This document shows, piece by piece, positions 6,435-14,044 of a stretch of DNA of 16,102 nucleotides (positions within the stretch are counted from its first letter, which is position 1; each line of letters begins with the position of its first letter). The DNA is from an uncultured Bacteroidales bacterium (lineage in GTDB: Bacteria; Bacteroidota; Bacteroidia; Bacteroidales; Bacteroidaceae): positions 1 to 16,102 of the forward strand of contig CALKIW010000117.1 in assembly GCA_937995875.1 (NCBI GenBank). The letters are read 5' to 3'. The notes beneath the pieces were generated by a model, which was not told the origin of the DNA, made no database searches, and saw only the letters and a list, made by a program, of their open reading frames with translations. A program made the translations under genes and the position numbers.

Positions 6435-6442
6435 TACCTTTG
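6435..6442 (+). promoter_or_regulatory. Probable -7 element for the kinase-RapZ gene
   Basis: TACCTTTG matches TAnnTTTG and lies 30 nt before the ATG, giving a leader of about 25 nt. The -33 region shows only a TTCG at 6413-6416, a weak match. The rest of the 6229-6434 gap shows nothing I can name. Confidence 0.55.
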
Positions 6443-6472
6443 GTATCCAAATAAACATTAACTTATAAAACA

Positions 6473-8020
6473 ATGGATCAACTCATCCAACTTTATATTT
6501 CATGGGCCGGAGAGGCTCCCGCTAAAACAGAAAAGTTAGCAGGGGCAGGCAGTAACCGTGAATATTATCGTTTCACCGGCACGGACGGAGGGACCGTTAT
6601 TGGTGTGGTGGGCACCAGTCGGGAGGAAAATCAGGCGTTCATAAAGCTCGACCGTCACTTTGTTCAACGCAAGTTGTCCGTGCCCCGTGTGTTTGCTGTG
6701 AGTGAGGATGGAATGAGATATTTGCAGTCCGACCTTGGCCACACGTCACTATACGATGCTATCAAGGGCGGCCGAGAGGCCGGAGGACGTTACAATTTGG
6801 CCGAAAAGCAACTGTTGTTTCGCACTATTCGAGAGCTTCCTAATGTTCAAATTCGTGGAGCCAGAGGGTTAGATTGGTCGGTTTGTTATCCTCTGCCGGA
6901 GTTTAACGAGGACAGAGTGCTGTTCGATTTGAATTATTTTAAGTATTGTTTTCTTAAGCCGACGAATCTCGATTTCCATGAGATGAAGTTGGAAGCCAGT
7001 TTCCGTCGCTTTGCCAAAGATTTGACTTCAGAGCCTTCCGAAAGTTTCTTGTATCGCGATTTTCAAGCTCGAAACGTGATGCTTGATGCTGAAGGGAATC
7101 CTTATTTTATTGATTTTCAAGGCGGACAGAAAGGTCCTTACTATTATGATTTGGCTTCTTTTTTGTGGCAGGCATCAGCTAAATATCCGTATAAGCTAAG
7201 ACGCGAACTGATCGCGGCCTATTATGAATCGCTCAAACTTTATACTGAGGTGCCGACAGTGCGCCATTTTGTGTCCCGCCTTAGCCTGTTTGTACTGTTC
7301 CGCACCTTACAAGTGTTGGGAGCATACGGCTTTCGTGGCTATTTCGAACACAAGCAACATTTCATCGACAGCATCCCTCCCGCAATGGAAAATCTGCGCG
7401 ATTTGCTTAAACTCCGCGAGGAAGTGCTGCCTTATCCCTATCTTCGCGAGTTGCTCGGACGGCTTACGGAGCTTCCGCAGTTTGCTCCAGTGTCCAAGCC
7501 AAAGCTAACTCGCAGTGACGGTTTCAAGACCACAGAGCGCGATGTTTATGCCTCGCATCCGCAAGACGGACCCGCTACTTTCTCAAAATATGACGGCAAA
7601 GGGCCACTGGTAGTCAGTGTTTTCAGTTTCTCTTTCCATAAAGGAATACCTAGGGATACGTCTGGAAATGGTGGCGGTTATGTGTTCGACTGTCGCAGCA
7701 CTCATAACCCCGGACGATATGAGCCTTATAAAAAGCTGACCGGACTCGATGAGCCGGTTATTCGTTTCCTTGAGGACGATGGAGAGATACTTGAGTTTTT
7801 AGAGCACATCTATGCCCTGGCCGACAAGCACGTGGCGCGTTATATTCAACGCGGCTTTACCCATTTGATGTTCTCTTTCGGCTGCACGGGCGGACAACAT
7901 CGCAGTGTGTACAGTGCCCAACATCTGGCAGAACATATTCATCAGAAGTTCGGCATCGAGGTACACATCATTCATCGTGAGCAAAACATTGAGCAAACAA
8001 TGAACGCCATCAAGCAATAG
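6473..8020 (+). CDS. Phosphotransferase (sugar-kinase-like) fused to RapZ C-terminal domain
   Basis: A two-domain cytoplasmic protein of 515 residues. Residues 1-330 form an aminoglycoside/choline-kinase-like phosphotransferase: a glycine-rich ATP loop (GAGSNREYYRF, 24-34), the catalytic loop YRDFQARNVML with D196 and N201, and the metal-binding IDFQGG with D214. This is the family of the N-acetylmuramate/N-acetylglucosamine kinase AmgK. Residues 378-515 match the C-terminal domain of RapZ: YVFDCRSTHNPG, KKLTGLDEPVI and the hallmark FGCTGGQHRSVY (469-480). In E. coli that domain binds glucosamine-6-phosphate and presents the small RNA GlmZ for cleavage. RapZ's own N-terminal P-loop ATPase domain is absent. 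The substrate is unproven; an amino sugar is the best guess. It is monocistronic, with its own -7 element and terminator, and no sugar-1-phosphate nucleotidyltransferase (MurU type) is adjacent. Confidence 0.9.
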   Translation: MDQLIQLYISWAGEAPAKTEKLAGAGSNREYYRFTGTDGGTVIGVVGTSREENQAFIKLDRHFVQRKLSVPRVFAVSEDGMRYLQSDLGHTSLYDAIKGGREAGGRYNLAEKQLLFRTIRELPNVQIRGARGLDWSVCYPLPEFNEDRVLFDLNYFKYCFLKPTNLDFHEMKLEASFRRFAKDLTSEPSESFLYRDFQARNVMLDAEGNPYFIDFQGGQKGPYYYDLASFLWQASAKYPYKLRRELIAAYYESLKLYTEVPTVRHFVSRLSLFVLFRTLQVLGAYGFRGYFEHKQHFIDSIPPAMENLRDLLKLREEVLPYPYLRELLGRLTELPQFAPVSKPKLTRSDGFKTTERDVYASHPQDGPATFSKYDGKGPLVVSVFSFSFHKGIPRDTSGNGGGYVFDCRSTHNPGRYEPYKKLTGLDEPVIRFLEDDGEILEFLEHIYALADKHVARYIQRGFTHLMFSFGCTGGQHRSVYSAQHLAEHIHQKFGIEVHIIHREQNIEQTMNAIKQ

Positions 8021-8036
8021 GCATGATGGCGTTTTT
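8003..8036 (+). terminator. Terminator enclosing the stop codon of the kinase-RapZ gene
   Basis: AACGCCATCA (8003-8012) pairs perfectly with TGATGGCGTT (8024-8033) around an 11-nt loop, followed by TTTTT (8032-8036). The TAG stop (8018-8020) is in the loop and the last codons form the left arm. Confidence 0.85.
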
Positions 8037-8099
8037 CTATTTATGACCATTATCGGATGCTTCGATAATGGGTTAGGGCAGACTGCCGTTGTCTGTCGG

Positions 8100-10556
8100 T
8101 CACTTACTGTGAATCATGAGCGTTTTCTTGAGGTTCAGATCAGGTGCACTAACCTCCACATTTATGTTTCCGGCCAGCTTTCCTGCCTGCACCACAACCA
8201 CCAGTTTCCCGCTGAACAGTTTCATCTTTGGCTTGACAAATGGCTCCAACGAAGTGGCATCACCGTTACAGATAGCACGGAATGATCCGTTACCGGAGAC
8301 CTTCACTTCGATGTTGTCGGTTGCAGTCGGCAGTTCAGTGCCGTTCTTATCAATCAAACCAACGGTGATAAAACACAGGTCTTCACCGTCTGCGGTAATA
8401 ACGTTGCGGTCAGCTTCCAACTTGATTTCATTGGCTTCCCCTGCCGTTCTCACCGTTTTTTCTGCTGCGACATGACCATATTCGTCATAGGCCACAACTT
8501 TCAGTTCACCCGGTTGATACACCACATCGTCCCACATCAGTCGATAACGGCGTGCGCGAGCTTTGGCAACATCACCCGTTGCAGGATTTTGGTCGTCTAC
8601 TTTCAGGTCTTTTACCTTTTGTATGCGCCCCTGCGATTTCCCGTTTACAAAGAGTTCGGCTTCGGGATAGTCGGTATAGACGAACACAGGCGTCACTTTC
8701 CCCTTTCGTTCCGGCCATGTCCAATGTGGCAGAACGTGCAGGGTGTGTGCATCCTTATTCCATACCGAACGGTAGAGATAGAAGCGGTCTTTGGGCAGAC
8801 CGGCCAAATCCATGATGCCGAAGTAACTGCTTCGGCTGGGCCAATACTCATCGTATGGGGTTGGCTCCCCCAGATAGTCGTACCCGGTCCAGACAAACTG
8901 TCCGATGTAATAGGGCTTGTCTTCTTCTGCCATAAAGTCTTCTTCCGGAAGATTGCTCCACGAACACCATTCCGTATCATAACTTGACACCTGTCCATCG
9001 TCGTCGGCCTCAGCCACACGGAACGTCACCGGGAATTTGTAAACACCTCGTGAACTCACCGTTGAGGCTGTCTCCGCACCCAACAGGAATCCCTGTGGCA
9101 GTTGCTTCATGTTTCTGTCGTATTTGTAGACACGGTAGTTGAATCCCGGAACGTCCATCACCTGAGCAAAGCCCGATTTTAAGGCCTCTTCCGCACGGTC
9201 CATTCCCTGTGTCACCGGCACCGTTGGGTCGAGTTTGTGGCAGAGGTCTTGCAGCCTCTTGGAGATTTGGCGCCCTTCTTCGCTCCATTGTTCGGGAATT
9301 TCATTGCCTATCGACCACATGATCATGGAAGGGTGGTTGCGGTTGGCCAATATAAGATTGGTGATGTCTTTCTCGCTCCAGTCGTTGAAGAATCGTGCAT
9401 ATCCGTTCTTGCATTTGGGATAGAGCCACATATCAAAACTCTCGGCCATCACCATCATTCCGAGCGAATCATACACCTCCATCTGCATTTGCGAAGGCAT
9501 ATTGTGGGCTGTACGGATGGCGTCGGCCCCCATATCTTTCAGCTGTTTCACCTGTCTGATCAGTGCAGCCTTGTTCACTGCTGCTCCCAGCGGTCCGAGG
9601 TCATGGTGCAGGCACACCCCTTTAATTCTCCGGGTCACCCCGTTCAGTCTGAAACCATGAACAGAGTCCACCGTCACGGTGCGTATGCCCGTCTTGATGG
9701 AAGTCTTGTCTACAAGTTTCTTGTCTTGGTAAAGGCAGGTCTCCACCCGATACAGTTCGGGCGTCTCCGGCGTCCAAAGTCGTGGGTTGGATAAAGTGAT
9801 TTCACCACGAGCATGCCCATTGGCATCCACGTCGGCCCGACATACGTGCTCCACCCGTCCTGCGGGATTGAGCAAACTCACCTCTACGGCCAAATCCTTC
9901 TGTCCCTCATAGCCTTTCAACCGGGTGTCGATGGTAATCTTTGCCTCGTTGGAGGTAATGGCATTTGTGCGGAAAAAGCTATTCCATATATCAATGGCAA
10001 GTGTCGGTGTGATGACAATCTTCACCGGCCTGTAGAGACCGGCACCGGGATACCAGCGACTGCTCTCCTCAACGTTGTGCAGACTAACGTCTATCCTGTT
10101 GTCGCCTTTTTTCAGCAGCGGAGTTATATCCAGCTTGAAAGGCGTGTAGCCATAGGCCCAATAACCGGCTTTCCGGCCATTTATATATACCGTAGGCTCG
10201 GCCATAGCACCGTCGAAGGCTATGACGGCGCGTTTGCCGTCGAGTTGGCCTATATTCACAGTGGTGGTGTAATATCCTTTGCCAATCCAAGGCAGCGCAC
10301 CGGAACGCCCCGATTTTTCGGTTTTTTCTTTCTCGCCGTTCTGCTCAATGGCTACCATTTGGAGGTCCCATTTCTTGTCAAACGGTCCTGCAATGGCCCA
10401 GTCGTGGGGCACGTTTACTTCCTGCCAATGCGTGCTGTCTCGTGAAAACAACCAAGTCTTCAGGTTGTATTCAGTTCTGCTTTGCGCATGGGTGGAAAAG
10501 GGAACGGCCAGCATGGCCACAAGGAATAGGATGGTTTTCATAGAAAGTTTTGTCAT
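8100..10556 (-). CDS. Glycoside hydrolase family 2 beta-galactosidase, secreted
   Basis: An 818-residue exported GH2 enzyme. Residues 1-24 are a signal peptide (MTKLSMKTILFLVAMLAVPF, cleavage likely after THA); M6 is an alternative start that also gives a good signal peptide. A jelly-roll sugar-binding domain follows (about 27-180, with VPHDWAI and WYPGAGLYR), an Ig-like domain (about 185-295), and the TIM barrel with acid/base E419 in MWSIGNEIP and the probable nucleophile E495 in GAETAST; FVWTGYDYLGEP (554-565) is also typical. The C-terminal 200 residues are Ig-like domains common in Bacteroidetes GH2. Signal peptidase I rather than lipoprotein processing suggests a periplasmic enzyme. Beta-galactosidase is the best fit; a related exo-activity cannot be excluded. 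No TAnnTTTG box is visible upstream, but a large hairpin is (10584-10622). Confidence 0.93.
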   Translation of the reverse strand: MTKLSMKTILFLVAMLAVPFSTHAQSRTEYNLKTWLFSRDSTHWQEVNVPHDWAIAGPFDKKWDLQMVAIEQNGEKEKTEKSGRSGALPWIGKGYYTTTVNIGQLDGKRAVIAFDGAMAEPTVYINGRKAGYWAYGYTPFKLDITPLLKKGDNRIDVSLHNVEESSRWYPGAGLYRPVKIVITPTLAIDIWNSFFRTNAITSNEAKITIDTRLKGYEGQKDLAVEVSLLNPAGRVEHVCRADVDANGHARGEITLSNPRLWTPETPELYRVETCLYQDKKLVDKTSIKTGIRTVTVDSVHGFRLNGVTRRIKGVCLHHDLGPLGAAVNKAALIRQVKQLKDMGADAIRTAHNMPSQMQMEVYDSLGMMVMAESFDMWLYPKCKNGYARFFNDWSEKDITNLILANRNHPSMIMWSIGNEIPEQWSEEGRQISKRLQDLCHKLDPTVPVTQGMDRAEEALKSGFAQVMDVPGFNYRVYKYDRNMKQLPQGFLLGAETASTVSSRGVYKFPVTFRVAEADDDGQVSSYDTEWCSWSNLPEEDFMAEEDKPYYIGQFVWTGYDYLGEPTPYDEYWPSRSSYFGIMDLAGLPKDRFYLYRSVWNKDAHTLHVLPHWTWPERKGKVTPVFVYTDYPEAELFVNGKSQGRIQKVKDLKVDDQNPATGDVAKARARRYRLMWDDVVYQPGELKVVAYDEYGHVAAEKTVRTAGEANEIKLEADRNVITADGEDLCFITVGLIDKNGTELPTATDNIEVKVSGNGSFRAICNGDATSLEPFVKPKMKLFSGKLVVVVQAGKLAGNINVEVSAPDLNLKKTLMIHSK

Positions 10557-10583
10557 TGATGCGTTATGAATGTAAGTTTAGCG

Positions 10584-10622
10584 GTTTTTTGTGGCAGCAA
10601 GAGATAGCTGTCCACAAAAAAC
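10584..10622. terminator. Symmetric hairpin just upstream of the GH2 gene
   Basis: GTTTTTTGTGGCAGC (10584-10598) pairs with GCTG, a bulged T, and CCACAAAAAAC (10607-10622), leaving an 8-nt loop. The A/T arms make it terminator-like in both directions. On the minus strand it lies 28 nt before the GH2 ATG, between that gene and the DIP1984 gene, so it could end the DIP1984 transcript or be a regulated leader structure. Confidence 0.5.
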
Positions 10623-10834
10623 AATTCCCACATCCCGCCCTCGTCTGTCGGTTATAGTCAACTAATGGTAGTGCTCTTTGCGCTGTGCAACTTGTGCTGT
10701 GCGTGATTATGCTGGGAAATGCAACGTGCAAAAACGGCGATTCAAACGCCTTCGGTTTCCCCGCTCCGATGATCATGCAGGTTTTTTAGTTCACACCTAT
10801 AATCCGATCAGACTACAATCCTGAAAGTCTGTAA

Positions 10835-11290
10835 TCAGTCTGCCAACTCCGTTGAGAAGTTGAGACTTTGAATCTTAATATCCAACTGCCTGAGCTGCTT
10901 GGCCCACTCGTCGATTTGCCGACCGAGAGCCTTGACATCTATGGTGGTCGTCATTTTGATTTCCGAACGGCTGTAGCGGTCTTGCGATTCAGATGCCTTG
11001 TTGAACACTTCGCGCAGGGCAGCGATGCGTAGGGTGAGCACGTCTTTTTCCGACATGAGTTCGGTCAGCGTCTTTCCTTCGCTCACGGTGTTCATGTTTG
11101 TTTTGTTGATTTGGAAGATGAGAGGCTGCAGTCGGGTCAGACTGCTATCCAGTTCTTTCAGCAGTTCAGTTGGGTTTTCCGAAGGCTCATCGCCCTCTTG
11201 AATCCTGACATTGTTCAGCAGCCGGCTTCTCAGCTGCTCTATTTTCTTTTGCAGGTCCTTGCGAATGGCCAATGCTTCTGCGAGTATCAT
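10835..11290 (-). CDS. DIP1984 family protein
   Basis: A 151-residue cytoplasmic protein of the DIP1984 family, whose function is unknown. The family signature is clear: MILAEALAIRKDLQKKIEQL at the start, then VRIQEGDEPSENPTELL, an INKTNMNT segment, the middle LMSEKDVLTLRIAALREV, and DRYSRSEIKM near residue 105, ending with a helix carrying LDIKIQSLNFSTEL. Nearly the whole chain is helical with coiled-coil character. Length and both ends agree with the family, so the ATG at 11290 is well supported. A TAACTTTG -7 box on the minus strand at 11360-11353 is the likely promoter. The partners around it (GH2, a small unknown protein) give no functional clue. Confidence 0.9.
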   Translation of the reverse strand: MILAEALAIRKDLQKKIEQLRSRLLNNVRIQEGDEPSENPTELLKELDSSLTRLQPLIFQINKTNMNTVSEGKTLTELMSEKDVLTLRIAALREVFNKASESQDRYSRSEIKMTTTIDVKALGRQIDEWAKQLRQLDIKIQSLNFSTELAD

Positions 11291-11352
11291 TATAGTTCGA
11301 TTTATGGGTTAATATGGAATGTTTTGTTATTGTTCTCTGATGTGATATACTA

Positions 11353-11360
11353 CAAAGTTA
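11353..11360 (-). promoter_or_regulatory. Probable -7 element for the DIP1984 gene
   Basis: The minus strand reads TAACTTTG, matching TAnnTTTG, about 63 nt before the ATG. No good -33 TTTG is found 19-21 bp upstream, so the assignment is tentative. Confidence 0.5.
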
Positions 11361-11425
11361 ATCAAAAGTTTCTGTTTGGCCCGTTGTTGTTGCAACTAAT
11401 TTTCTTTTCGTTTCTATTTTTCGAT

Positions 11426-11740
11426 TTACACATATTCTATTTTCATTTCCTCACTCACTCGAAATTCTTGTTCTCCGTGTTCGTCTGCCTGATAAACAAT
11501 GCGCAGTCCCTGATAGTCGCGCGACACTTTCAACGCAATCTGGTTTTCGCAGAGATACTCCCACATGGGTGCTCCAAAATCGTAGGATGCTCCGCTGAGT
11601 GCCAGTCGCATACTGATGGAGTCGAATCGCCAGAACCCGCCACCCATGCAGATGTCGCCGGGATGCAGCAAATCTTTGTGCATTCTGACGTTGCCAAGCC
11701 GCATGATGCCTCTCCGGGTAATGATAAACTTTTGTGCCAT
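11426..11740 (-). CDS. Small conserved hypothetical protein
   Basis: A 104-residue soluble protein of unknown function. It starts MAQKFIITRRGIMRLGNVRM and contains KDLLHPGDICMGGGFWRFD and ALSGASYDFGAPMWEYL, alternating short beta-strands and glycines that suggest a compact beta fold. No signal peptide or membrane span. The start at 11740 is supported by a consensus promoter (TTG, 20 bp, TACTTTTG at 11790-11760) lying 20 nt upstream. It resembles small Bacteroidales proteins seen without assigned role, but I cannot name a family. The overlapping frames on both strands lack comparable composition. Confidence 0.8.
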   Translation of the reverse strand: MAQKFIITRRGIMRLGNVRMHKDLLHPGDICMGGGFWRFDSISMRLALSGASYDFGAPMWEYLCENQIALKVSRDYQGLRIVYQADEHGEQEFRVSEEMKIEYV

Positions 11741-11759
11741 AGCGTTTGTGATTGTTTGT

Positions 11760-11790
11760 CAAAAGTACGTTTTTTTCTTGAAATCAACAA
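11760..11790 (-). promoter_or_regulatory. Promoter of the 11740 gene
   Basis: On the minus strand TTG (11790-11788), a 20-bp spacer and TACTTTTG (11767-11760) match the consensus. Transcription would begin near 11755, about 15 nt before the ATG. Confidence 0.7.
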
Positions 11791-11860
11791 GGATAAAGTG
11801 TTGTTTCGCATAGTTTTTGGCTTTTCCTTCATTTCAATTAGCTTTGAAATATCACGATAA

Positions 11861-12296
11861 AGGGTGCTTTAATTTTCGTTTATTTTAAAATGAAAATTAT
11901 TTTGTTTGAAATACGCCGAAAATACGGAGCTTCTTCTATCAATCTGATAGCCAGTCTGTTGCGGCGTCCTGTCTTTCTTGTACACGACAACTTTTCTTTA
12001 GGGTCTTGCCGTTAGCGCTTTGTCGCATTGCGGTTGAGCCTTTGTCGCCGTTCCGTTCGGCTTCTATCGCATTGCGACAAAGGCTTATCCCCTCAGCCAT
12101 TAAACCCTAATGGCACCACCACTGTTGCCCGACAATCGTGCCACGTTGCTCATTTCGCCTCCAAACATAGCCCTTTTCGTTCTGGTTGCTCATGCTGCCA
12201 TGCCTAAGTTTTTGGTAATAATTATTGATAATAACGGAAAAATACAGTTTGTTCAAATCAAGAGCAGACGTAGGGGTGAATATTGCGATGGTTTGC
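11861..12296. other. Gene-free divergent intergenic region with repeat array
   Basis: Between the two divergent promoters no convincing gene is present. A plus-strand frame at 12110-12364 begins inside the repeat element, has unlikely composition and runs into the nicotinamidase start, so it is not called. The region holds a family A array (11997-12084), a perfect 7-bp hairpin (GCCATTA at 12096-12102 with TAATGGC at 12108-12114), and otherwise AT-rich sequence. Confidence 0.65.
11997..12084. repeat. Second family A array with 22-bp period (four units) and inverted repeat
   Basis: Four 22-nt blocks (11997, 12019, 12041, 12063) follow the layout seen at 1832-1941, with a TCGCATTGCG core intact in the second and fourth. 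CTTTGTCGCATTGCG at 12018-12032 is identical to 1875-1889. GCCTTTGTCGC (12038-12048) and GCGACAAAGGC (12074-12084) are perfect inverted repeats with a 25-nt loop. As at the first locus, the array lies between divergent genes. Confidence 0.65.
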
Positions 12297-12327
12297 TTGG
12301 CGGTGTATGGGAAAAACCGTATATTTG
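12297..12327 (+). promoter_or_regulatory. Promoter of the nicotinamidase/GH53 pair
   Basis: TTG at 12297-12299, a 20-bp spacer and TATATTTG at 12320-12327 match the consensus; the start codon is at 12352, giving a leader of roughly 20 nt. Confidence 0.65.
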
Positions 12328-12351
12328 TCGTGACAAAAATATAAGCAGGAT

Positions 12352-12921
12352 ATGGAACAAGTGAAAATGCTACTCGTAGTAGACCCGCAGATAGATTTCA
12401 TAACGGGCACATTGCCGGTACCCGGAGCAGCTGAGGCGATGGATGCCTTAGGCCGATATATAGATGAGCACGGCGCAACGTATGCGGTGAAGATGGTGAC
12501 CGCCGACTGGCACCCTTACAACCACTGCTCGTTCGACAGGCGGGGAGGGCAGTGGCCGCCCCACTGTGTGCAACATTCGGCGGGTGCGGCGTTGTGGCAG
12601 CCGCTGTTGGAGTCGCTCAACAAGTCGAGAGGCGGATTCACCATGCTGTATAAAGGTATTAGGGTGGACAAGGACGAGTATTCGGTCATGGAGAATGCCG
12701 AATCTGCTGCAGTGCTCCTCAGATTGATAGAGGCTCTTAAAATAGACCGGATAGATGTATGCGGATTGGCGGGAAACATTTGTGTGTTGAACACCATGCG
12801 CGACCTTGTAGCCTTTTTCGGACCGAAAAAGTTGCGGCTCCTGACCGACTACGCACCCTCGCTCGACGACGGATCGGAGCTGAAGGCGTTTGTGGCGGAG
12901 AATGGAATTGAAACACTTTAA
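12352..12921 (+). CDS. pncA: Nicotinamidase-type isochorismatase-fold hydrolase (PncA)
   Basis: A cysteine hydrolase of 189 residues that would convert nicotinamide to nicotinate for NAD salvage in the cytoplasm. All residues of the nicotinamidase site can be placed: catalytic triad D11 (VVDPQIDF), K101 (MLYKG) and C144 (GNICVLNT); metal ligands D52, H54 and H58 (TADWHPYNHCSF) and H71 (PPHCVQHS). The KDEYS segment after K101 is also typical. The metal ligands separate it from ordinary isochorismatases, which lack them. Length is close to the family's 185-215. It has a consensus promoter and lies 23 nt before the GH53 gene with no promoter between, so the two probably share a transcript although their roles look unrelated. 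The ATG at 12352 is the first in frame after the promoter. Confidence 0.85.
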   Translation: MEQVKMLLVVDPQIDFITGTLPVPGAAEAMDALGRYIDEHGATYAVKMVTADWHPYNHCSFDRRGGQWPPHCVQHSAGAALWQPLLESLNKSRGGFTMLYKGIRVDKDEYSVMENAESAAVLLRLIEALKIDRIDVCGLAGNICVLNTMRDLVAFFGPKKLRLLTDYAPSLDDGSELKAFVAENGIETL

Positions 12922-12944
12922 ACAAACTCTATAAATTCTATAAA

Positions 12945-13952
12945 ATGAAGAAAACACTAATCGCTCTGTTGATGGGCGTCCTCTGCACAGCCGTTGGCCA
13001 TGCGCAGGAGAAAGAGACATTCTGGCTTGGCGCCGACATCAGTGGAACTACGCAGATGGAAGCCGGTGGCAGGAAATTCTATAATGTGCGCGGAGAACTG
13101 CGAGAGAACACGGCACTGATGAAGGAATTGGGGCTTAACGCAGTGCGACTGCGGGTATGGGTGAATCCTCGTGGAGGATGGTCGGACAAGGACGATGTGC
13201 TCGAAATGGCAAAGCGGGCCAAATATTATGATATGGCTGTGATGATAGATTTCCATTACAGCGACTGGTGGGCCGATCCCGGCAAACAGCACATACCGGG
13301 AGCATGGCAATATTACAGCTACGACGAGATGAAACACGAGTTGGCTGCACACACTCGTGAAGTGTTGCAACTGCTGAAAGACCACGATATAGATGTGAGG
13401 TGGGTGCAGGTGGGCAACGAGACGACAAACGGTTTCTTGTGGCCGATGGGAAGAGCGGAAGACAACATGGAGCAATATGCCGGGCTTACTCAGGCCGGAT
13501 ACGACGCGGTGAAGCTGGTTTACCCCAATGCTAAGGTGATTGTCCATCTTGACGGCGGCTGCGACCGCAAGCGTTATGACTTTATCTTTGATGGCCTGCG
13601 CAAGTATGGCACAAAATGGGACATGATAGGCGTGAGCGTTTATCCGTACTGGGACAAGGTGGCCAAACTCGAAACTGACTGGCAGGGCACTGTTCGGGAC
13701 TTTGCGGCAAACATCAGGTATCTCTATCGGAAGTATGGCACGGAGTCAATGGTGGTTGAGACGGGTGTGGAAGCAAACAAACCCGTAGAGGGCAAGCAAA
13801 TTCTCTCGGCAATTATCGACGCTTCGCGCAACGACACCGACGGCCATTGTCATGGGGTGTTCTATTGGGCGCCGGAACTCGAAGGAGCCTATCCGTTGGG
13901 TGCCTTTAAAGATGGCAGACCAACGGAAATCATGGACGCGTTTGCCAACTGA
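12945..13952 (+). CDS. Endo-beta-1,4-galactanase, glycoside hydrolase family 53
   Basis: A secreted GH53 enzyme of 335 residues that cleaves beta-1,4-galactan, the side chain of pectic rhamnogalacturonan I and type I arabinogalactan. A signal peptide (MKKTLIALLMGVLCTAVGHA) ends at residue 20; the cysteine in it is not in a lipobox. The mature TIM barrel starts WLGADISGTTQME and shows VRLRVWVNP, MIDFHYSDWWADPGKQ, the acid/base E159 in WVQVGNETTNG and the nucleophile E272 in MVVETG. YWAPELEGAYPLGAF near the end is also typical. It is a bare catalytic domain without binding modules. Paired with the GH2 beta-galactosidase at 8100-10556 it could degrade galactan to galactose. It follows pncA by 23 nt. 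Confidence 0.96.
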   Translation: MKKTLIALLMGVLCTAVGHAQEKETFWLGADISGTTQMEAGGRKFYNVRGELRENTALMKELGLNAVRLRVWVNPRGGWSDKDDVLEMAKRAKYYDMAVMIDFHYSDWWADPGKQHIPGAWQYYSYDEMKHELAAHTREVLQLLKDHDIDVRWVQVGNETTNGFLWPMGRAEDNMEQYAGLTQAGYDAVKLVYPNAKVIVHLDGGCDRKRYDFIFDGLRKYGTKWDMIGVSVYPYWDKVAKLETDWQGTVRDFAANIRYLYRKYGTESMVVETGVEANKPVEGKQILSAIIDASRNDTDGHCHGVFYWAPELEGAYPLGAFKDGRPTEIMDAFAN

Positions 13953-14044
13953 GTTCAGGAATTCAAGACAACAGCTTCTATTGACAATCCTGAAAAAATA
14001 TTTCAGAAAAACGATTCATAGAAGATAGTCGGAATATGAGTTAA

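Noticed and set aside
10809..10831. Terminator after the DIP1984 gene from CAGACT/AGTCTG
   Set aside because: The 6-bp stem has an 11-nt loop and no T-run on the minus strand.
11111..11860. 249-residue plus-strand open frame antisense to the DIP1984 and 11740 genes
   Set aside because: It covers two well-supported minus-strand genes and their promoters, and has phenylalanine/leucine-rich shadow composition.
12110..12364. 84-residue plus-strand open frame before the nicotinamidase gene
   Set aside because: It starts inside the repeat element, its first codons overlap a hairpin, its composition is not protein-like, it spans the promoter at 12297-12327 and overlaps the nicotinamidase start.
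13954..13994. Terminator after GH53 from the inverted repeat TTCAGGA/TCCTGAA
   Set aside because: The arms are only 7 bp with a loop of 27 nt and an A-rich, not T-rich, tail.
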